This document shows, one piece after another, positions 7,388-16,961 of a DNA stretch of 64,000 nt. The translations under genes were made by a program, and so were the position numbers. This DNA is from Intrasporangium oryzae NRRL B-24470. Lineage in GTDB: Bacteria; Actinomycetota; Actinomycetes; Actinomycetales; Dermatophilaceae. The first letter of the stretch is position 1; every line of letters starts with the position of its first letter. Location of the stretch: contig NZ_AWSA01000020.1 of the NCBI RefSeq assembly GCF_000576595.1, forward strand, positions 16,707 to 80,706, given 5' to 3'. The notes under the pieces were generated by a model. That model made no database searches and was not told the origin of the DNA. It was given only the letters and a program-made list of their open reading frames with translations.

Positions 7388-8224
7388 ATGCGCTTTGCCA
7401 CCCTCGCTGACGCCTCGGGCTCGACCACGGCCGCAGTCCTCGACGGAGACCGCTGGCGCGCTCTTCCCGCGACGGACCTGTCCTCCCTGCTCGCGCGTAT
7501 GCCGCTCGCCCAGGCGGCAGGGCAGGCCGGCCCCGCGCTCGAGGACCATCACCCCGTCCTCCCGCTGCCCTCGCCGACGAAGGTGATCTGCTGCGGCCTC
7601 AACTACGCCGACCACATCCTCGAGACCGGACGTGAGCTGCCTCGGTTCCCGACGCTCTTCGCGAAGTTCGCCGACACCCTCTCGGGGCCTTCCGACGACG
7701 TCGTCCTGCCGCCCGGCCTGCAGGTCGACTGGGAGGCAGAGCTCGCCGTGGTCGTCGGTGCGCCCCTGCGCGGAGCCGACATCGACACCGCTCGCGGCGC
7801 GATCGCCGGGTACACCGTCGCCAACGACGTGAGCGTCCGCGACTGGCAGTACCGCACGCTCCAGTGGTTCCAGGGCAAGGCCTGGGACCGCACGACCCCG
7901 GTCGGCCCGGTCGTAGTGACGCCCGACGAGGTCGACCCGGCTGCGGGTCTCGACATTACCTGTCGCATCAACGGCGAGGAGGTTCAGCGCGACTCCACCG
8001 CGACCCTCGTCTTCGACGCTGCGACGACGCTTGCCTACATCTCGACCTTCACCACGCTGCGCCCGGGCGACGTGGTCCTCACCGGCACGCCCGGCGGGGT
8101 CGGCGTCGCCAGGGATCCGCAACGCTTCCTCGAGGACGGCGACGTCGTCGAGACGGAGGTGGCCGGGATCGGCCTGCTGCGCACCACGATCCGCTTCGCG
8201 GCCGACAGCCCCACCCCCGCCTGA
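7388..8224 (+). CDS. Fumarylacetoacetate hydrolase family protein
   Basis: 278-residue FAH-family enzyme. Family features are KVICCGLNYADHILE, the acidic metal ligands in DWEAELAVVVG, NDVSVRDWQ with the following WFQGKAWD, and the GDVVLTGTPGGVGVARDP C-terminal signature. Such enzymes hydrolyse acylpyruvates (fumarylpyruvate, maleylpyruvate) or decarboxylate oxo-dienoates after aromatic ring cleavage. First gene of the operon; AAGGAGCCAGG precedes the ATG. The likely substrate is the ring-opened product made by the downstream enzymes. Confidence 0.85.
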   Translation: MRFATLADASGSTTAAVLDGDRWRALPATDLSSLLARMPLAQAAGQAGPALEDHHPVLPLPSPTKVICCGLNYADHILETGRELPRFPTLFAKFADTLSGPSDDVVLPPGLQVDWEAELAVVVGAPLRGADIDTARGAIAGYTVANDVSVRDWQYRTLQWFQGKAWDRTTPVGPVVVTPDEVDPAAGLDITCRINGEEVQRDSTATLVFDAATTLAYISTFTTLRPGDVVLTGTPGGVGVARDPQRFLEDGDVVETEVAGIGLLRTTIRFAADSPTPA

Positions 8225-8274
8225 ACCGACCTCAAGCACACCGAACCCCATCACGACCCCAGCGAGGAGCCCTC

Positions 8275-8760
8275 ATGGAACCGGACCTCAGCAAGTACGT
8301 CCTCGTCGGCGACAACTCGATGTATGCCGCGCCGAGCGGTCTCGTCGTTCCCGTCGTCACACGCGCCGGCCAGGAGCCCGGTGACACGGGGCAGTCCGCC
8401 GGCGCGACGCGCATCTCCGGCGTCAGCATCCAGCACACGCCGGCGACGAGGCTGTGGTTCGGCAAGGTCAGCAACGAGGCCGGCTACCGGTCGGTCCCGC
8501 ACCACCACGGTGAGGCGGAGACAGGCGGCTACGTCCTGTCCGGGCGGGCCCGGATCTACTTCGGCGAGCTGTTCGAGGACTACATCGACATGGAGGAGGG
8601 CGACTGGGTCTTCGTCCCGCCGTTCCTGCCGCACGTCGAGTGCAACATCGACCGCAACCGGCCGTTGACGTGGATGACCGCGCGCACGCCCGAGAACATC
8701 GTCGTCAACCTGCCGCAGGTGGCCGACACCGACCTGCGCGACTGGGTGGACCGTCCATGA
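8275..8760 (+). CDS. Cupin domain protein, possible ring-cleaving dioxygenase
   Basis: 161-residue single-domain cupin. Motif 1 is PHHHGEAETGGYVLSG with the metal-binding H-x-H and E, and motif 2 is GDWVFVPPFLPHVECN with the last His. It is too short for gentisate 1,2-dioxygenase (about 340 residues, two cupins) but within the size of 3-hydroxyanthranilate-type or other small cupin dioxygenases. Its place between an FAH hydrolase and aryl-CoA enzymes suggests ring cleavage or an isomerase role. The ATG has GCGAGGAGCC upstream; its stop overlaps the next start (ATGA). Confidence 0.7.
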   Translation: MEPDLSKYVLVGDNSMYAAPSGLVVPVVTRAGQEPGDTGQSAGATRISGVSIQHTPATRLWFGKVSNEAGYRSVPHHHGEAETGGYVLSGRARIYFGELFEDYIDMEEGDWVFVPPFLPHVECNIDRNRPLTWMTARTPENIVVNLPQVADTDLRDWVDRP

Positions 8761-9677
8761 CCGTCGCGACCATGCCCACCCCGGCCCTGTTCGCCGCTGC
8801 CGCGACGCTCACGCCGGTCGAGGCGCAGCACTACGACCTGGCCTTCTCGGCGACGACCCAGGAGTGCCCGTGGCCGAAGGCGTACGGAGGCGACCCCGTC
8901 GCGCAGGCTGCCGTCGCCGCGATCCGCTCGGTCACCGATGGCAAGAGCCTGCACTCGATGCACTCCTACTTCCTGCGGCCGATCGACATCGGCGCGGAGG
9001 TCCGCTACGAGGTCGAGCTGCTCCGCGACGGCCGGGGCTACAGCACTCGGCACGTCCGCGGCTTCCAGAACGGCAAACCCGTCTACGTGTGCCTCGCGAA
9101 CTTCGCCGCCGGCGAGCCCGGAGGGTCGTATGCCGTCCCGCTCCCTGACGCGCTACCGCGCCCTGACGACCTGCCGAGCAGTGCGGCATACCTCGAGGGG
9201 CGTTCCGGCGGCACGATGACCGACACGTCGAAGGCGTACTGGAGCGGGGGGCGCAGCTTCGACATGCGCCACGTGCCGGGGCCGGTGTACCTGACCGTCG
9301 AAGGGCACCGGCAGGCTCACCAGGCCGTGTGGCTGAGGCCGTTCGACGCGCTCCGCCCCGTCGACGGCCTCAGCGACGCCGGGCGCGACCAGGCGGCGCT
9401 CGCCTACGTCTGCGACTACACGATCCTCGAGCCGTTGCTCCGGGTCCTGGGCCATGCGTGGGCCGACCCGGGCCTGGTCACGGCGAGCCTCGACCACGCG
9501 ATGTGGTTCCACCGGACCGGACCGGTCGACGGCTGGATCCTCTACACGCAGGAGGCGCAGGCCGCCGAGAACGGCCGCGGCCTGGCCACCGGCCGGCTCT
9601 TCGGATCCGACGGCACCCACCTCGCCACCGTCGCCCAGGAGGGCATGATCCGCCTCGCCCAAGGAGGGCAGTCATGA
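8757..9677 (+). CDS. Acyl-CoA thioesterase, TesB-like double hotdog
   Basis: 306-residue acyl-CoA thioesterase II family enzyme. Family signatures: ECPWPKAYGGDPVAQAAVAA near residue 40, HSMHSYFLRPID, and in the second hotdog ASLDHAMWFHRTGPVDGWILYTQEA and GRLFGSDGTHLATVAQEG. The DH pair in SLDHAMWFH corresponds to the catalytic Asp region of TesB. It probably releases a free acid from an aryl-CoA or ring-modified CoA ester made by the downstream ligase and hydroxylase. Coupled by ATGA overlaps on both sides. Confidence 0.85.
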   Translation: MTVATMPTPALFAAAATLTPVEAQHYDLAFSATTQECPWPKAYGGDPVAQAAVAAIRSVTDGKSLHSMHSYFLRPIDIGAEVRYEVELLRDGRGYSTRHVRGFQNGKPVYVCLANFAAGEPGGSYAVPLPDALPRPDDLPSSAAYLEGRSGGTMTDTSKAYWSGGRSFDMRHVPGPVYLTVEGHRQAHQAVWLRPFDALRPVDGLSDAGRDQAALAYVCDYTILEPLLRVLGHAWADPGLVTASLDHAMWFHRTGPVDGWILYTQEAQAAENGRGLATGRLFGSDGTHLATVAQEGMIRLAQGGQS

Positions 9678-11338
9678 GCGCCGTTGCACCCGCACTGACC
9701 CCGTCGGCCCACCTCGACACCTTCGCGCGCGACCACCTGCCGCCCGCGGACCGGTGGCCGGTCCTCGAGTTCACCACCGAGGAGCTGCAGTACCCCGACC
9801 GTCTCAACGCGGCGACCGCCCTCATCGACGACCAGGTGGCGCGGCTCGGTGCCGACCGCGCGGCGCTGCGCACGCCCGACGGGACAACGTGGACCTACGG
9901 CGACCTGTTGCGTCGGGCGAACCAGGTGGCCCAGGTCCTCGTCGAGGACCTCGGCGTGGTCCCGGGCAACCGGGTGCTCCTGCGGGCGCCCAACGCGCCC
10001 TGGACCGTCGCCGCCTGGCTCGGCATCCTCAAGGCCGGCGGGATCGTCACCGCGACGTTCGCCGCGCTCCGCGCCGGCGAGCTGGCCCCGGTCGTCGCCA
10101 AGTGCCGCCCGAGCGTCGCGCTCGTCGACCACCGGTCGCTCGCCGACGTGGTGGAGGTGCGCGAGACGTCCGCTCCGGACCTGCGTGTCGTGTCGATCGG
10201 TTCCGGTGACGCGGACGACCTCGTGACCCTCGCATCGGGCAAGTCGGGGGAGTTCACCAACGTGGAGACCGCCGCCGACGACGTCGCGCTCTTCGGCCCC
10301 ACCTCGGGGAGCACGGGCGTCCCCAAGATCACGACGCACTTCCACCGCGACATCCTCTCGATCGACAACACCTTCGGCCGCAACGTCCTTCGGCTCCAGC
10401 CCGACGACGTCGTCGCCTGCTCCGCCCCCTTCGCCTTCACGTTCGGGCTCGGGATGCTCGTCGTCTTCCCCCTCCTCGCGGGCGCCAGCTCGCTGCTCGC
10501 CGAGCAGGTCACCCCGGACGGGCTCGCCGACCTCGTCGCCGAGCACGGCGTGACGGTCCTCGCGACGGCCCCGACGGCATACAAGCGGATCATCGCGGTC
10601 GGAAAGGCCGGGCAGCTGGCCGGGCTCCGCTCCGCCGTGAGCGCGGGGGAGCACATCTCCGAGCAGACGTGGCGCCAGCTGCGGGACGAGATCGGCCTCG
10701 CCGTCATCGACGGGATCGGCGCCACCGAGCTGCTGCACATCTTCATCTCCGCCGCCGGCGCGGACATCCGGCCAGGCGCGACCGGTAAGGCGGTGCCCGG
10801 CTACCGCGCCACCATCCTCGACGACGACGGCGCCGAGGTGCCTCCGGGCGTCGAGGGCCGTCTCGCCGTGATCGGGCCCGTCGGCTGCCGCTACCTCGAC
10901 GACGAGCGCCAGCTCGACTACGTGGTCGGCGGCTGGAACGTCACCGGAGACACGTTCGTCCGCGACGAGGACGGCTACTTCTACTACCGGGCCCGCACGG
11001 ACAACATGATCGTGTCGTCCGGATACAACATCGCCGCGCCCGAGGTCGAGGCGGCGATCGACCGTCACCCCGACGTCGCGGAGTGCGCCGTCGTCGCGCG
11101 CCCCGACGCGGAGCGAGGGACCGTGGTCTGCGCCTTCGTCGTGCTCAAGGACGGCGTCACCGGAGACGCCGCCAAGGCCAAGGACATCCAGGACTTCGTC
11201 AAGCAGCAGATCGCCCCCTACAAGTACCCCCGGGACGTCCGGTTCACCGAGTCCCTCCCGCGGAACACGAGCGGCAAGCTCCAGCACTACCAGCTGCGAC
11301 GACAGGTCCAGGCCGAGTACGAGGCGGCCCGCTCATGA
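9674..11338 (+). CDS. Benzoate-CoA ligase family (2-aminobenzoate- or salicylate-CoA ligase)
   Basis: 554-residue AMP-forming ligase. The adenylation motif GPTSGSTGVPK spans residues 208-218, followed by FTFGLGM, the YDGIG-like VIDGIGATELLHIF, and the C-terminal catalytic lysine in PRNTSGKLQH. The DGIGATELLHIF form is typical of benzoate/2-aminobenzoate-CoA ligases. It activates an aromatic acid for the fused flavoenzyme encoded immediately downstream (ATGA overlap). Anthranilate versus salicylate cannot be decided from sequence alone; the divergent RidA gene favours an amino-substituted substrate. Confidence 0.85.
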   Translation: MSAVAPALTPSAHLDTFARDHLPPADRWPVLEFTTEELQYPDRLNAATALIDDQVARLGADRAALRTPDGTTWTYGDLLRRANQVAQVLVEDLGVVPGNRVLLRAPNAPWTVAAWLGILKAGGIVTATFAALRAGELAPVVAKCRPSVALVDHRSLADVVEVRETSAPDLRVVSIGSGDADDLVTLASGKSGEFTNVETAADDVALFGPTSGSTGVPKITTHFHRDILSIDNTFGRNVLRLQPDDVVACSAPFAFTFGLGMLVVFPLLAGASSLLAEQVTPDGLADLVAEHGVTVLATAPTAYKRIIAVGKAGQLAGLRSAVSAGEHISEQTWRQLRDEIGLAVIDGIGATELLHIFISAAGADIRPGATGKAVPGYRATILDDDGAEVPPGVEGRLAVIGPVGCRYLDDERQLDYVVGGWNVTGDTFVRDEDGYFYYRARTDNMIVSSGYNIAAPEVEAAIDRHPDVAECAVVARPDAERGTVVCAFVVLKDGVTGDAAKAKDIQDFVKQQIAPYKYPRDVRFTESLPRNTSGKLQHYQLRRQVQAEYEAARS

Positions 11339-13710
11339 GGATCGCGATCGCGGGCGGAGGCCCGGGCGGCCTGTACTTCGCCGCGCTGATGAAGCAGCTC
11401 GACCCGTCCCACGACGTGACCGTGTGGGAGCGCAACGCACCGGACGACACGTTCGGCTTCGGCGTCGTGTTCTCCGACGAGACCCTCGGGGGGATCGAGA
11501 GCGCAGACACCGAGATCTACAGCCGCATGGAGCGCCGGTTCGCTCGCTGGACCGACATCGACGTCGACGTCGACGGCCACGAGTTCACCATCGGCGGACA
11601 GGGGTTCGCGGCGATGAGCCGCAAGGAGCTCCTCCAGATCCTCCAGCAGCGCGCGGCCCAGCTCGGGGTCACCGTCCACTACCGCACGGTGGCGCCGGAC
11701 GTCGAGGAGCTGCGCAACGGGTACGACCTCGTCATCGCGGCCGACGGCCTGAACTCGGTGATCCGCACCGCGTGCGCCGACGTCTTCCGGCCGACGCTCG
11801 ACCGCCGGCACAACAAGTACATCTGGTTCGGCACCGACCTGGTCTTCGAGGCGTTCCAGTTCATCGTCCGCAACACGGAGTGGGGGACGATGCAGATCCA
11901 CGGCTACCCCTACTCGGACCAGGGCTCGACCTTCATCGTCGAGATGCACGAGGACGTCTGGCGTCGTGCCGGTTTCGACACGACGGAGCATGACGCCTTC
12001 CCACCGGGGGTCTCGGACGAGTATGCCGTCGAGCGAGTCAGGGAGATCTTCCGCGACGAGCTCAAGGGGCACCAGGTCCTGACCAACAACTCCAAGTGGC
12101 TGAGCTTCCACACCGTGCGCAACGAGCGCTGGCACAGCGGCAACGTCGTGCTGCTCGGTGACGCCGCCCACACGGCGCACTTCTCGATCGGCTCGGGCAC
12201 CAAGCTCGCCATGGAGGACGCGCTGGCGCTCGCGGCGTGCCTCCACGAGCACGGCAGCGTCGAGGCCGCCCTCACGGCATACGAGACGGAGCGCCGTCCC
12301 GTCGTCGAGTCCACGCAGCGCGCCGCGCAGGCGTCCCTCGAGTGGTTCGAGAACATCGGGATGTATGCCGGTCAGGACCCTTCGCAGTTCGTCTTCAACC
12401 TCCTGACGCGGTCGCGCCGGATCACCTTCGAGAACCTCAAGGAGCGCGACGAGGAGTTCGCGGCGCGGATGGAGGCGGAGTTCGCGCGCCAGCAGGGCTC
12501 GACTCAAGTCACTCCGGCGATGTTCCAGCCCGCACGGATCGGGCCCCTGGAGCTGAAGAACCGGATCATCGTGTCGCCGATGGACATGTACTGCGCGGTC
12601 GACGGTGTCCCCGGGGAGTTCCACCTCGTGCACCTCGGCTCGAAGGCGCTGGGCGGAGCGGGCCTCGTCATGACCGAGATGACGTGCGTGTCGCCGGAGG
12701 GGAGGATCACGCTCGGCTGCCCGGGACTGTGGAACGACGAGCAGCGGGAGGCCTGGACGCGGGTCGTCGACTTCGTGCACGGCCAGACCACCGCCAAGAT
12801 CGGCCTCCAGCTGGGCCACTCGGGGCGCAAGGGCTCGACGAAGCTCATGTGGGAGGGCATGGACGAGCCCCTGGAGTCAGGCAACTGGGATGTCATCGGC
12901 CCGTCGGCCCTGCCGTACGGCGAGGGCTCCCACCTGCCCGCCGAGGCCACCCGGGCCGACCTCGACCAGGTCGTCGCCGACTTCGTCGGGGCGGCGCGCC
13001 GGGGCGTCGAGGCCGGCTTCGACCTCGTGGAGATCCACGCGGCGCACGGTTACCTCCTGTCCTCCTTCCTGTCGCCCGTGTCCAACCAGCGCACGGACGA
13101 GCTCGGCGGCAGCCTGGAGAACCGGCTCCGCTTCCCGCTCGAGGTCTTCGACGCCGTCCGCGAGGTCGTCCCGGCGACCATCCCAGTGACGGTTCGCATC
13201 TCGGCGACCGACTGGGTGCCGGACGGCAACACCGCCGACGACGCCGTCGGGATCGCCCGCGCGTTCATCGCCCACGGCGCGGCCGCCATCGACGTCTCGA
13301 CCGGACAGGTGACCAAGGACGAGCAGCCGGCGTTCGGACGCTCGTACCAGACGCCGTTCGCCGACCGGATCAGGCACGAGGTCGCGGCCGAGGCGGACGT
13401 GGCGGTGATCGCAGTCGGCGCCATCTCGTCGTACGACGACGTGAACTCGATCCTGCTCGCGGGGCGTGCAGACCTGTGTGCGCTCGGCCGGACCCACCTC
13501 TACGACCCGAACTGGACCCTCCACGCGGCGGCGGAGCAGGAGTACCTCGGAGCCGCCGCCGACTGGCCCGTCCAGTGGCGAGCCGGCAGACGGCGGCCGC
13601 CGACGTCGCGCACCGAGAAGATCCCGCCCCGGCTGTCGCTGCTCCGCGAAGGGGCGGCCGACCGGGTGCACGTGCGCTGGCAGCCGCACCGCGACCAGGT
13701 GGCGGTGTGA
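11335..13710 (+). CDS. Fused aryl-CoA monooxygenase/reductase (2-aminobenzoyl-CoA or salicylyl-CoA type)
   Basis: 791-residue fusion. Residues 1 to about 390 are a flavoprotein monooxygenase: FAD motif GGGPGGLY (7-14), then [14 protein letters not shown] and [22 protein letters not shown]. From about residue 400 an old-yellow-enzyme-like domain begins ([16 protein letters not shown], then [17 protein letters not shown] and [10 protein letters not shown]). This architecture is that of 2-aminobenzoyl-CoA monooxygenase/reductase and of bifunctional salicylyl-CoA 5-hydroxylase/oxidoreductase. The pair with the ligase defines the entry of the pathway. The C-terminus overlaps the next start as GTGA. 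Confidence 0.9.
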   Translation: MRIAIAGGGPGGLYFAALMKQLDPSHDVTVWERNAPDDTFGFGVVFSDETLGGIESADTEIYSRMERRFARWTDIDVDVDGHEFTIGGQGFAAMSRKELLQILQQRAAQLGVTVHYRTVAPDVEELRNGYDLVIAADGLNSVIRTACADVFRPTLDRRHNKYIWFGTDLVFEAFQFIVRNTEWGTMQIHGYPYSDQGSTFIVEMHEDVWRRAGFDTTEHDAFPPGVSDEYAVERVREIFRDELKGHQVLTNNSKWLSFHTVRNERWHSGNVVLLGDAAHTAHFSIGSGTKLAMEDALALAACLHEHGSVEAALTAYETERRPVVESTQRAAQASLEWFENIGMYAGQDPSQFVFNLLTRSRRITFENLKERDEEFAARMEAEFARQQGSTQVTPAMFQPARIGPLELKNRIIVSPMDMYCAVDGVPGEFHLVHLGSKALGGAGLVMTEMTCVSPEGRITLGCPGLWNDEQREAWTRVVDFVHGQTTAKIGLQLGHSGRKGSTKLMWEGMDEPLESGNWDVIGPSALPYGEGSHLPAEATRADLDQVVADFVGAARRGVEAGFDLVEIHAAHGYLLSSFLSPVSNQRTDELGGSLENRLRFPLEVFDAVREVVPATIPVTVRISATDWVPDGNTADDAVGIARAFIAHGAAAIDVSTGQVTKDEQPAFGRSYQTPFADRIRHEVAAEADVAVIAVGAISSYDDVNSILLAGRADLCALGRTHLYDPNWTLHAAAEQEYLGAAADWPVQWRAGRRRPPTSRTEKIPPRLSLLREGAADRVHVRWQPHRDQVAV

Positions 13711-14237
13711 GCATCGGCGGCCGGTCCGCTCCCGACGGGCCGGCCGTCGGCAGCACCCCCGGCGAGCCGGTGGCGGGTCCTTCTGCCGTGGCGACGGGGG
13801 TCCTCCGCACCAAGGTCCAGTGGATCGACACCGATGCCTCCGGGATCTATCACAACACGACGGTCGCGCGGTTCGTCGAGGCGGCGGAGGCAGCACTGTT
13901 CGCCGACCGAGGGATCGACGGCTACTTCCCGGTGGCCCCGAGAGTGCGCTACGAGGCCAGCTTCGACGCTCCCCTGCGCTTCGGCCAGGACATCACCGCT
14001 GTCGTCGAGCTCGCCGAGCTCGGAGAGCGCTCGATGACCTTCCACTTCGAGATCTGGGGGGATCCGTTCGGGGGAAGACCACGGGTGCGCGCGGCCCACG
14101 GCCGCTACGTCACCGTGCACGTCACGGGACAGCCCGACGCTGACCTCCGCAGCGCTCCCTGGCCGGCCGCCTGGGTGGCGGCGCTGACGGACGCGTCCGA
14201 GGAGCCCGGCCCCGATCCGGCACAATCACCCGGATGA
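13707..14237 (+). CDS. Acyl-CoA thioesterase, YbgC/4-hydroxybenzoyl-CoA hotdog family
   Basis: 176-residue single hotdog protein. The active-site segment is [25 protein letters not shown], matching the D-x4-G-x3-(H/N) pattern of 4-hydroxybenzoyl-CoA thioesterases. The first 35 residues are a Gly/Pro/Ala-rich tail of doubtful significance. The GTG start is chosen for the 4-base GTGA overlap with the preceding stop; a later start is possible. It is the second thioesterase of the operon, so either two CoA intermediates are hydrolysed or one clears dead-end thioesters. Confidence 0.75.
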   Translation: MSIGGRSAPDGPAVGSTPGEPVAGPSAVATGVLRTKVQWIDTDASGIYHNTTVARFVEAAEAALFADRGIDGYFPVAPRVRYEASFDAPLRFGQDITAVVELAELGERSMTFHFEIWGDPFGGRPRVRAAHGRYVTVHVTGQPDADLRSAPWPAAWVAALTDASEEPGPDPAQSPG

Positions 14238-15085
14238 GCGACCACCACGACGAGGGGCCCGCCGCGCCGGCGCAGCGGTCGCGCACGGTCGTGGTCAGCT
14301 TCCTCGGTGCGATCGTGCGCCCGATGGGCAGCTGGATGCCGATCGGCGGCGCCGTCGACCTCGTCACGCAGCTCGGCCTCGACGCCCCCAGCGTCCGGAC
14401 GGCGGTGTTCCGGCTCACCCGCCGAGGGTGGCTGGAGTCGGAGGCTCGGGACGGCATACGGGGATATGCCCTGACGCAGACCGCGCTGAAGGCGTTGAGC
14501 GCCGGCGACGAGATCGTCTGGCACGCAAGGCAGCCCGCCGATCTTAGTGACGGGTGGTGCATCTTCACCTTCTCCGTGCCCGAGTCAGCCCGCACCAAGC
14601 GCCACCAGCTGAGATCGCACCTGACGTCGCTCGGCTTCGGCAACGCCGGGGCGGGCGTCTGGATCGCGCCCGCGCGGATGCGAGACGCCGCGGTGCAGGC
14701 GATCGACGAGCTGGGTCTGACGCAGCGGTGCGCGCTCTTCGTCGGGGACTACGCCGGTGGCCAGGACCTCATGCGGCTGCTCGCGCAGAGCTGGGACCTC
14801 GAGGACATCGACGCCAGGTATCGGGAGTTCATCGCGCGCCACTCCGGCGTCCGCGCGGCGCTGGACGGCGGCCAGTGCCTCGACGGCGCGCAGGCGTTCG
14901 TCGCCTACCTCGGGCTCATCGACGAGTGGCGCCGTCTGCCCTTCCGCGATCCCGGGCTCCCACCGGAGGTCCTTCCCCCGGACTGGTCCGCGCCCGCCGC
15001 GGGGGAGCTGTTCGAGCGGCTCGTCGAGACGCTCGGCGAGCGCGCGCTGGCGTATGCCGCGACGCACTGGCCCGCCGACGCCTGA
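14234..15085 (+). CDS. PaaX family transcriptional regulator
   Basis: 283-residue PaaX-type repressor. The N-terminal winged helix contains GGAVDLVTQLGLDAPSVRTAVFRLTRRGWL; the central part has WCIFTFSVPESARTKRHQLRSHLTSLGFG and GVWIAP, and the C-terminal domain follows. PaaX proteins respond to aryl-CoA thioesters, matching an operon that makes one. Start ATG overlaps the preceding stop (ATGA). It probably represses the promoter at 7313 from the end of its own operon. Confidence 0.85.
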   Translation: MSDHHDEGPAAPAQRSRTVVVSFLGAIVRPMGSWMPIGGAVDLVTQLGLDAPSVRTAVFRLTRRGWLESEARDGIRGYALTQTALKALSAGDEIVWHARQPADLSDGWCIFTFSVPESARTKRHQLRSHLTSLGFGNAGAGVWIAPARMRDAAVQAIDELGLTQRCALFVGDYAGGQDLMRLLAQSWDLEDIDARYREFIARHSGVRAALDGGQCLDGAQAFVAYLGLIDEWRRLPFRDPGLPPEVLPPDWSAPAAGELFERLVETLGERALAYAATHWPADA

Positions 15086-15152
15086 CGGCCATTCCGCGGC
15101 TCCCTCGAGGCCTGGCCCGCCCGCGGCCGAGGGACCGCCCACCGTCGAGCGC

Positions 15153-15623
15153 TCAGGACGTCACGGAGTCCGCGCGCTGGGGGTGCCGCGCGACGAGCCG
15201 CCATGTGCCGTTCTCACGCGCCCAGACGTCCACGACGACTCCGGTCGCCGTGACGGGACTGGTGGCCTCCTCGCCGTCAACGGGCTCCCGGGACTGCCTG
15301 ATCCACGACTCGACGAGACGGCCGTCGTCGCCGATCTCGAGAACGCGCCGGGTGTCGACCTCGAACCAGTTCCAGGTGACCGAGCAGCTCGCCTCGATCC
15401 ACTCCTGCTTGGATCGCTCGTTGTCCGCGAGCGGCATCACCCAGATCATCCGATCGCTCACGACGGCGTCGAGGTAGTGCCGATCACGGCGCCTGACGCC
15501 CTCCTGGAGTGCCTCGGTCATATCCTTCGCGTCGAACGTGCCGGTCGTCTCGGTCATGGCGAGCATCGTGCCGTAAATCTCGATACCGCGGCGCTCCAAC
15601 GCCTCGACTCCGTCAGGTGTCAC
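15153..15623 (-). CDS. SnoaL/NTF2-like (DUF4440-type) protein
   Basis: 156-residue small alpha-beta barrel of the NTF2-like superfamily; function unknown. The C-terminal part reads [26 protein letters not shown], which is the usual DUF4440 ending. I chose the GTG at 15623 because it overlaps the stop of the upstream DUF2200 gene as GTGA and has GAGAAGG upstream; internal ATGs at 15566 and 15557 would give 137- or 135-codon versions. Translated as a pair with the DUF2200 gene. Confidence 0.6.
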   Translation of the reverse strand: MTPDGVEALERRGIEIYGTMLAMTETTGTFDAKDMTEALQEGVRRRDRHYLDAVVSDRMIWVMPLADNERSKQEWIEASCSVTWNWFEVDTRRVLEIGDDGRLVESWIRQSREPVDGEEATSPVTATGVVVDVWARENGTWRLVARHPQRADSVTS

Positions 15624-15961
15624 GTGCGCAGGACCTTCTCCAGCGACTTGCCCTTGGCGAGCTCGTCGACGAGCTTGTCGAGGTAGCGGATCTTCTGCAT
15701 CAGCGGGTCCTCGACCTCCTCGACGCGCACGCCGCACACCACGCCGGTGATCAATGACGCGCGCGGGTTGAGGTGTGCCTCGTCGAAGAAGTCCTCGAAG
15801 GTCGTCCCGGCGTCGAGGTGGGCGGCCAACGCCGACTCGTCGAAGCCGGTAAGCCATTCGATGACCGCATCCAGCTCGTCCTTCGTACGGCCCTTCTTCT
15901 CCACCTTGGTCACGTAGTGGGGATACACCGAGGCGAAACTGGTCGTGAAGATTCGGCTCAT
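15620..15961 (-). CDS. DUF2200 family protein
   Basis: 113-residue protein of the DUF2200 family, function unknown. It starts [31 protein letters not shown] and contains [48 protein letters not shown], a highly conserved family core. It precedes and overlaps the SnoaL-like gene by four bases. Confidence 0.85.
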   Translation of the reverse strand: MSRIFTTSFASVYPHYVTKVEKKGRTKDELDAVIEWLTGFDESALAAHLDAGTTFEDFFDEAHLNPRASLITGVVCGVRVEEVEDPLMQKIRYLDKLVDELAKGKSLEKVLRT

Positions 15962-16065
15962 CCTCGGCAGCGTAGACCGAGCGTGCCCCCTCAGGGATGA
16001 GGCGGGACCGTGGCACGACGCTCGCTCGCAGCGTCAGCAGCAGGAGCTGGGCGCGGCGCCGAGGG

Positions 16066-16506
16066 TCACGGCTGCGTCTGGGTCGCATTCGCGATGCAGC
16101 ATGCGCTGGTCTCGTTGGTGGGCTCGGCACGGAAGGTGGGGCTGTCCGCGAGGACGGTGTAGACCTCCCACCGTTCGGCGTCGGGCGCGCCCTGGACCCA
16201 GAACTTGTCCTGCTTGGCGTAGCAGCACGTCGTGCCTCGCTCATCGATGGTGGCCATCCCATGCGTGGCCAGTCGTGTCTGCTCCGCGTCGACGGAGTCG
16301 ACGTCTGCGACCTCGACACCGAGGTGGTTGATGGTGCCGCCGTGGCCCGGGTTCTCGATGAGCACGAGCTTGAGGGGCGGCTCGGCCACGGCGAAGTTGG
16401 CGTAGCCCGGACGCACCTTGGCCGGCTCGGTGCCGAACAGGACGGAGTAGAACGCGATCGACTGGTCGAGGTCGTCGACGTTGAGGGCGAGCTGGACGCG
16501 GCTCAT
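16066..16506 (-). CDS. arsI: ArsI/CadI family VOC protein (C-As lyase-like)
   Basis: 146-residue vicinal-oxygen-chelate protein. It has the ArsI hallmark of adjacent cysteines (C94-C95 in TTCCYAKQDKFWV) that hold the arsenical next to an Fe(II) site, plus NHLGVEV (His61) and WEVYTVL with the last Glu ligand. ArsI cleaves organoarsenicals such as methylarsenite; CadI relatives respond to cadmium. Divergent from an ArsR gene and behind an ArsR-type operator. No arsenite permease or arsenate reductase is adjacent. SD GGAGAC precedes the ATG. Confidence 0.85.
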   Translation of the reverse strand: MSRVQLALNVDDLDQSIAFYSVLFGTEPAKVRPGYANFAVAEPPLKLVLIENPGHGGTINHLGVEVADVDSVDAEQTRLATHGMATIDERGTTCCYAKQDKFWVQGAPDAERWEVYTVLADSPTFRAEPTNETSACCIANATQTQP

Positions 16507-16521
16507 GAGAGTCTCCTTCGG

Positions 16522-16607
16522 AATATATCGATGGTTGTCGAAGTCTTCTCAGGCCGACGTTGCCATAGCCATCGACACCTGTCAATATCGACGTGTGTCG
16601 AACTCTT
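16522..16607. promoter_or_regulatory. ArsR operator: two direct repeats 60 bp apart
   Basis: The sequences around 16522-16547 and 16582-16607 share ATATCGA-(5-6 bases)-GTCGAA-N-TCTT in the same orientation, exactly 60 bp apart, one near each divergent gene. This is the expected arrangement for a metal-responsive repressor controlling arsI and arsR together. Each repeat itself has TCGA-rich dyad character. Confidence 0.6.
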
Positions 16608-16612
16608 CGATC

Positions 16613-16957
16613 ATGGCCCTCACCCCCGTCGAGGCCGTCGCGTGCTGTCTCCCGTTGAACCGAGAGCCCCTGAGCCAGGAGGCGGCAGAGCGGATCGTGC
16701 CGATGCTCAAGGCCCTGGCCGACCCCGTGCGCCTTCGGCTACTCTCACTGGTCGCCTCCCACGAGGGTGGCGAAGCCTGCGTGTGCGACCTCAACGACGC
16801 GTTCGAGCTCTCGCAGCCGACGATCAGCCACCACCTCAAGGTGCTGCACGGGGCGGGCCTGCTCGAGCGCGAGAAGCGTGGCGTCTGGGTCTACTACCGA
16901 TCGAGCCCATCGGCCATGTCGTCACTGGCCGCGCTCATCTCCGACACCACCACGTGA
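16613..16957 (+). CDS. arsR: ArsR/SmtB family metalloregulator
   Basis: 114-residue winged-helix repressor. The helix-turn-helix is LNDAFELSQPTISHHLKVLHGAGLLEREKRGVWVYYR. Candidate As(III)/metal ligands are C11-C12 (VACCLP) and C56-x-C58 (EACVCDL), a layout like actinobacterial ArsR proteins using an N-terminal Cys pair plus a Cys in the alpha-3 region. Divergent from arsI, sharing the operator region. The ATG at 16613 is the start that leaves the operator repeats non-coding. Confidence 0.9.
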   Translation: MALTPVEAVACCLPLNREPLSQEAAERIVPMLKALADPVRLRLLSLVASHEGGEACVCDLNDAFELSQPTISHHLKVLHGAGLLEREKRGVWVYYRSSPSAMSSLAALISDTTT

Positions 16958-16961
16958 GCCC

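Noticed and set aside
12237..14237. 666-codon plus-strand frame ending in the hotdog thioesterase
   Set aside because: The first 490 codons are an out-of-frame reading of the fused monooxygenase. The real gene starts at the GTG overlapping the preceding stop.
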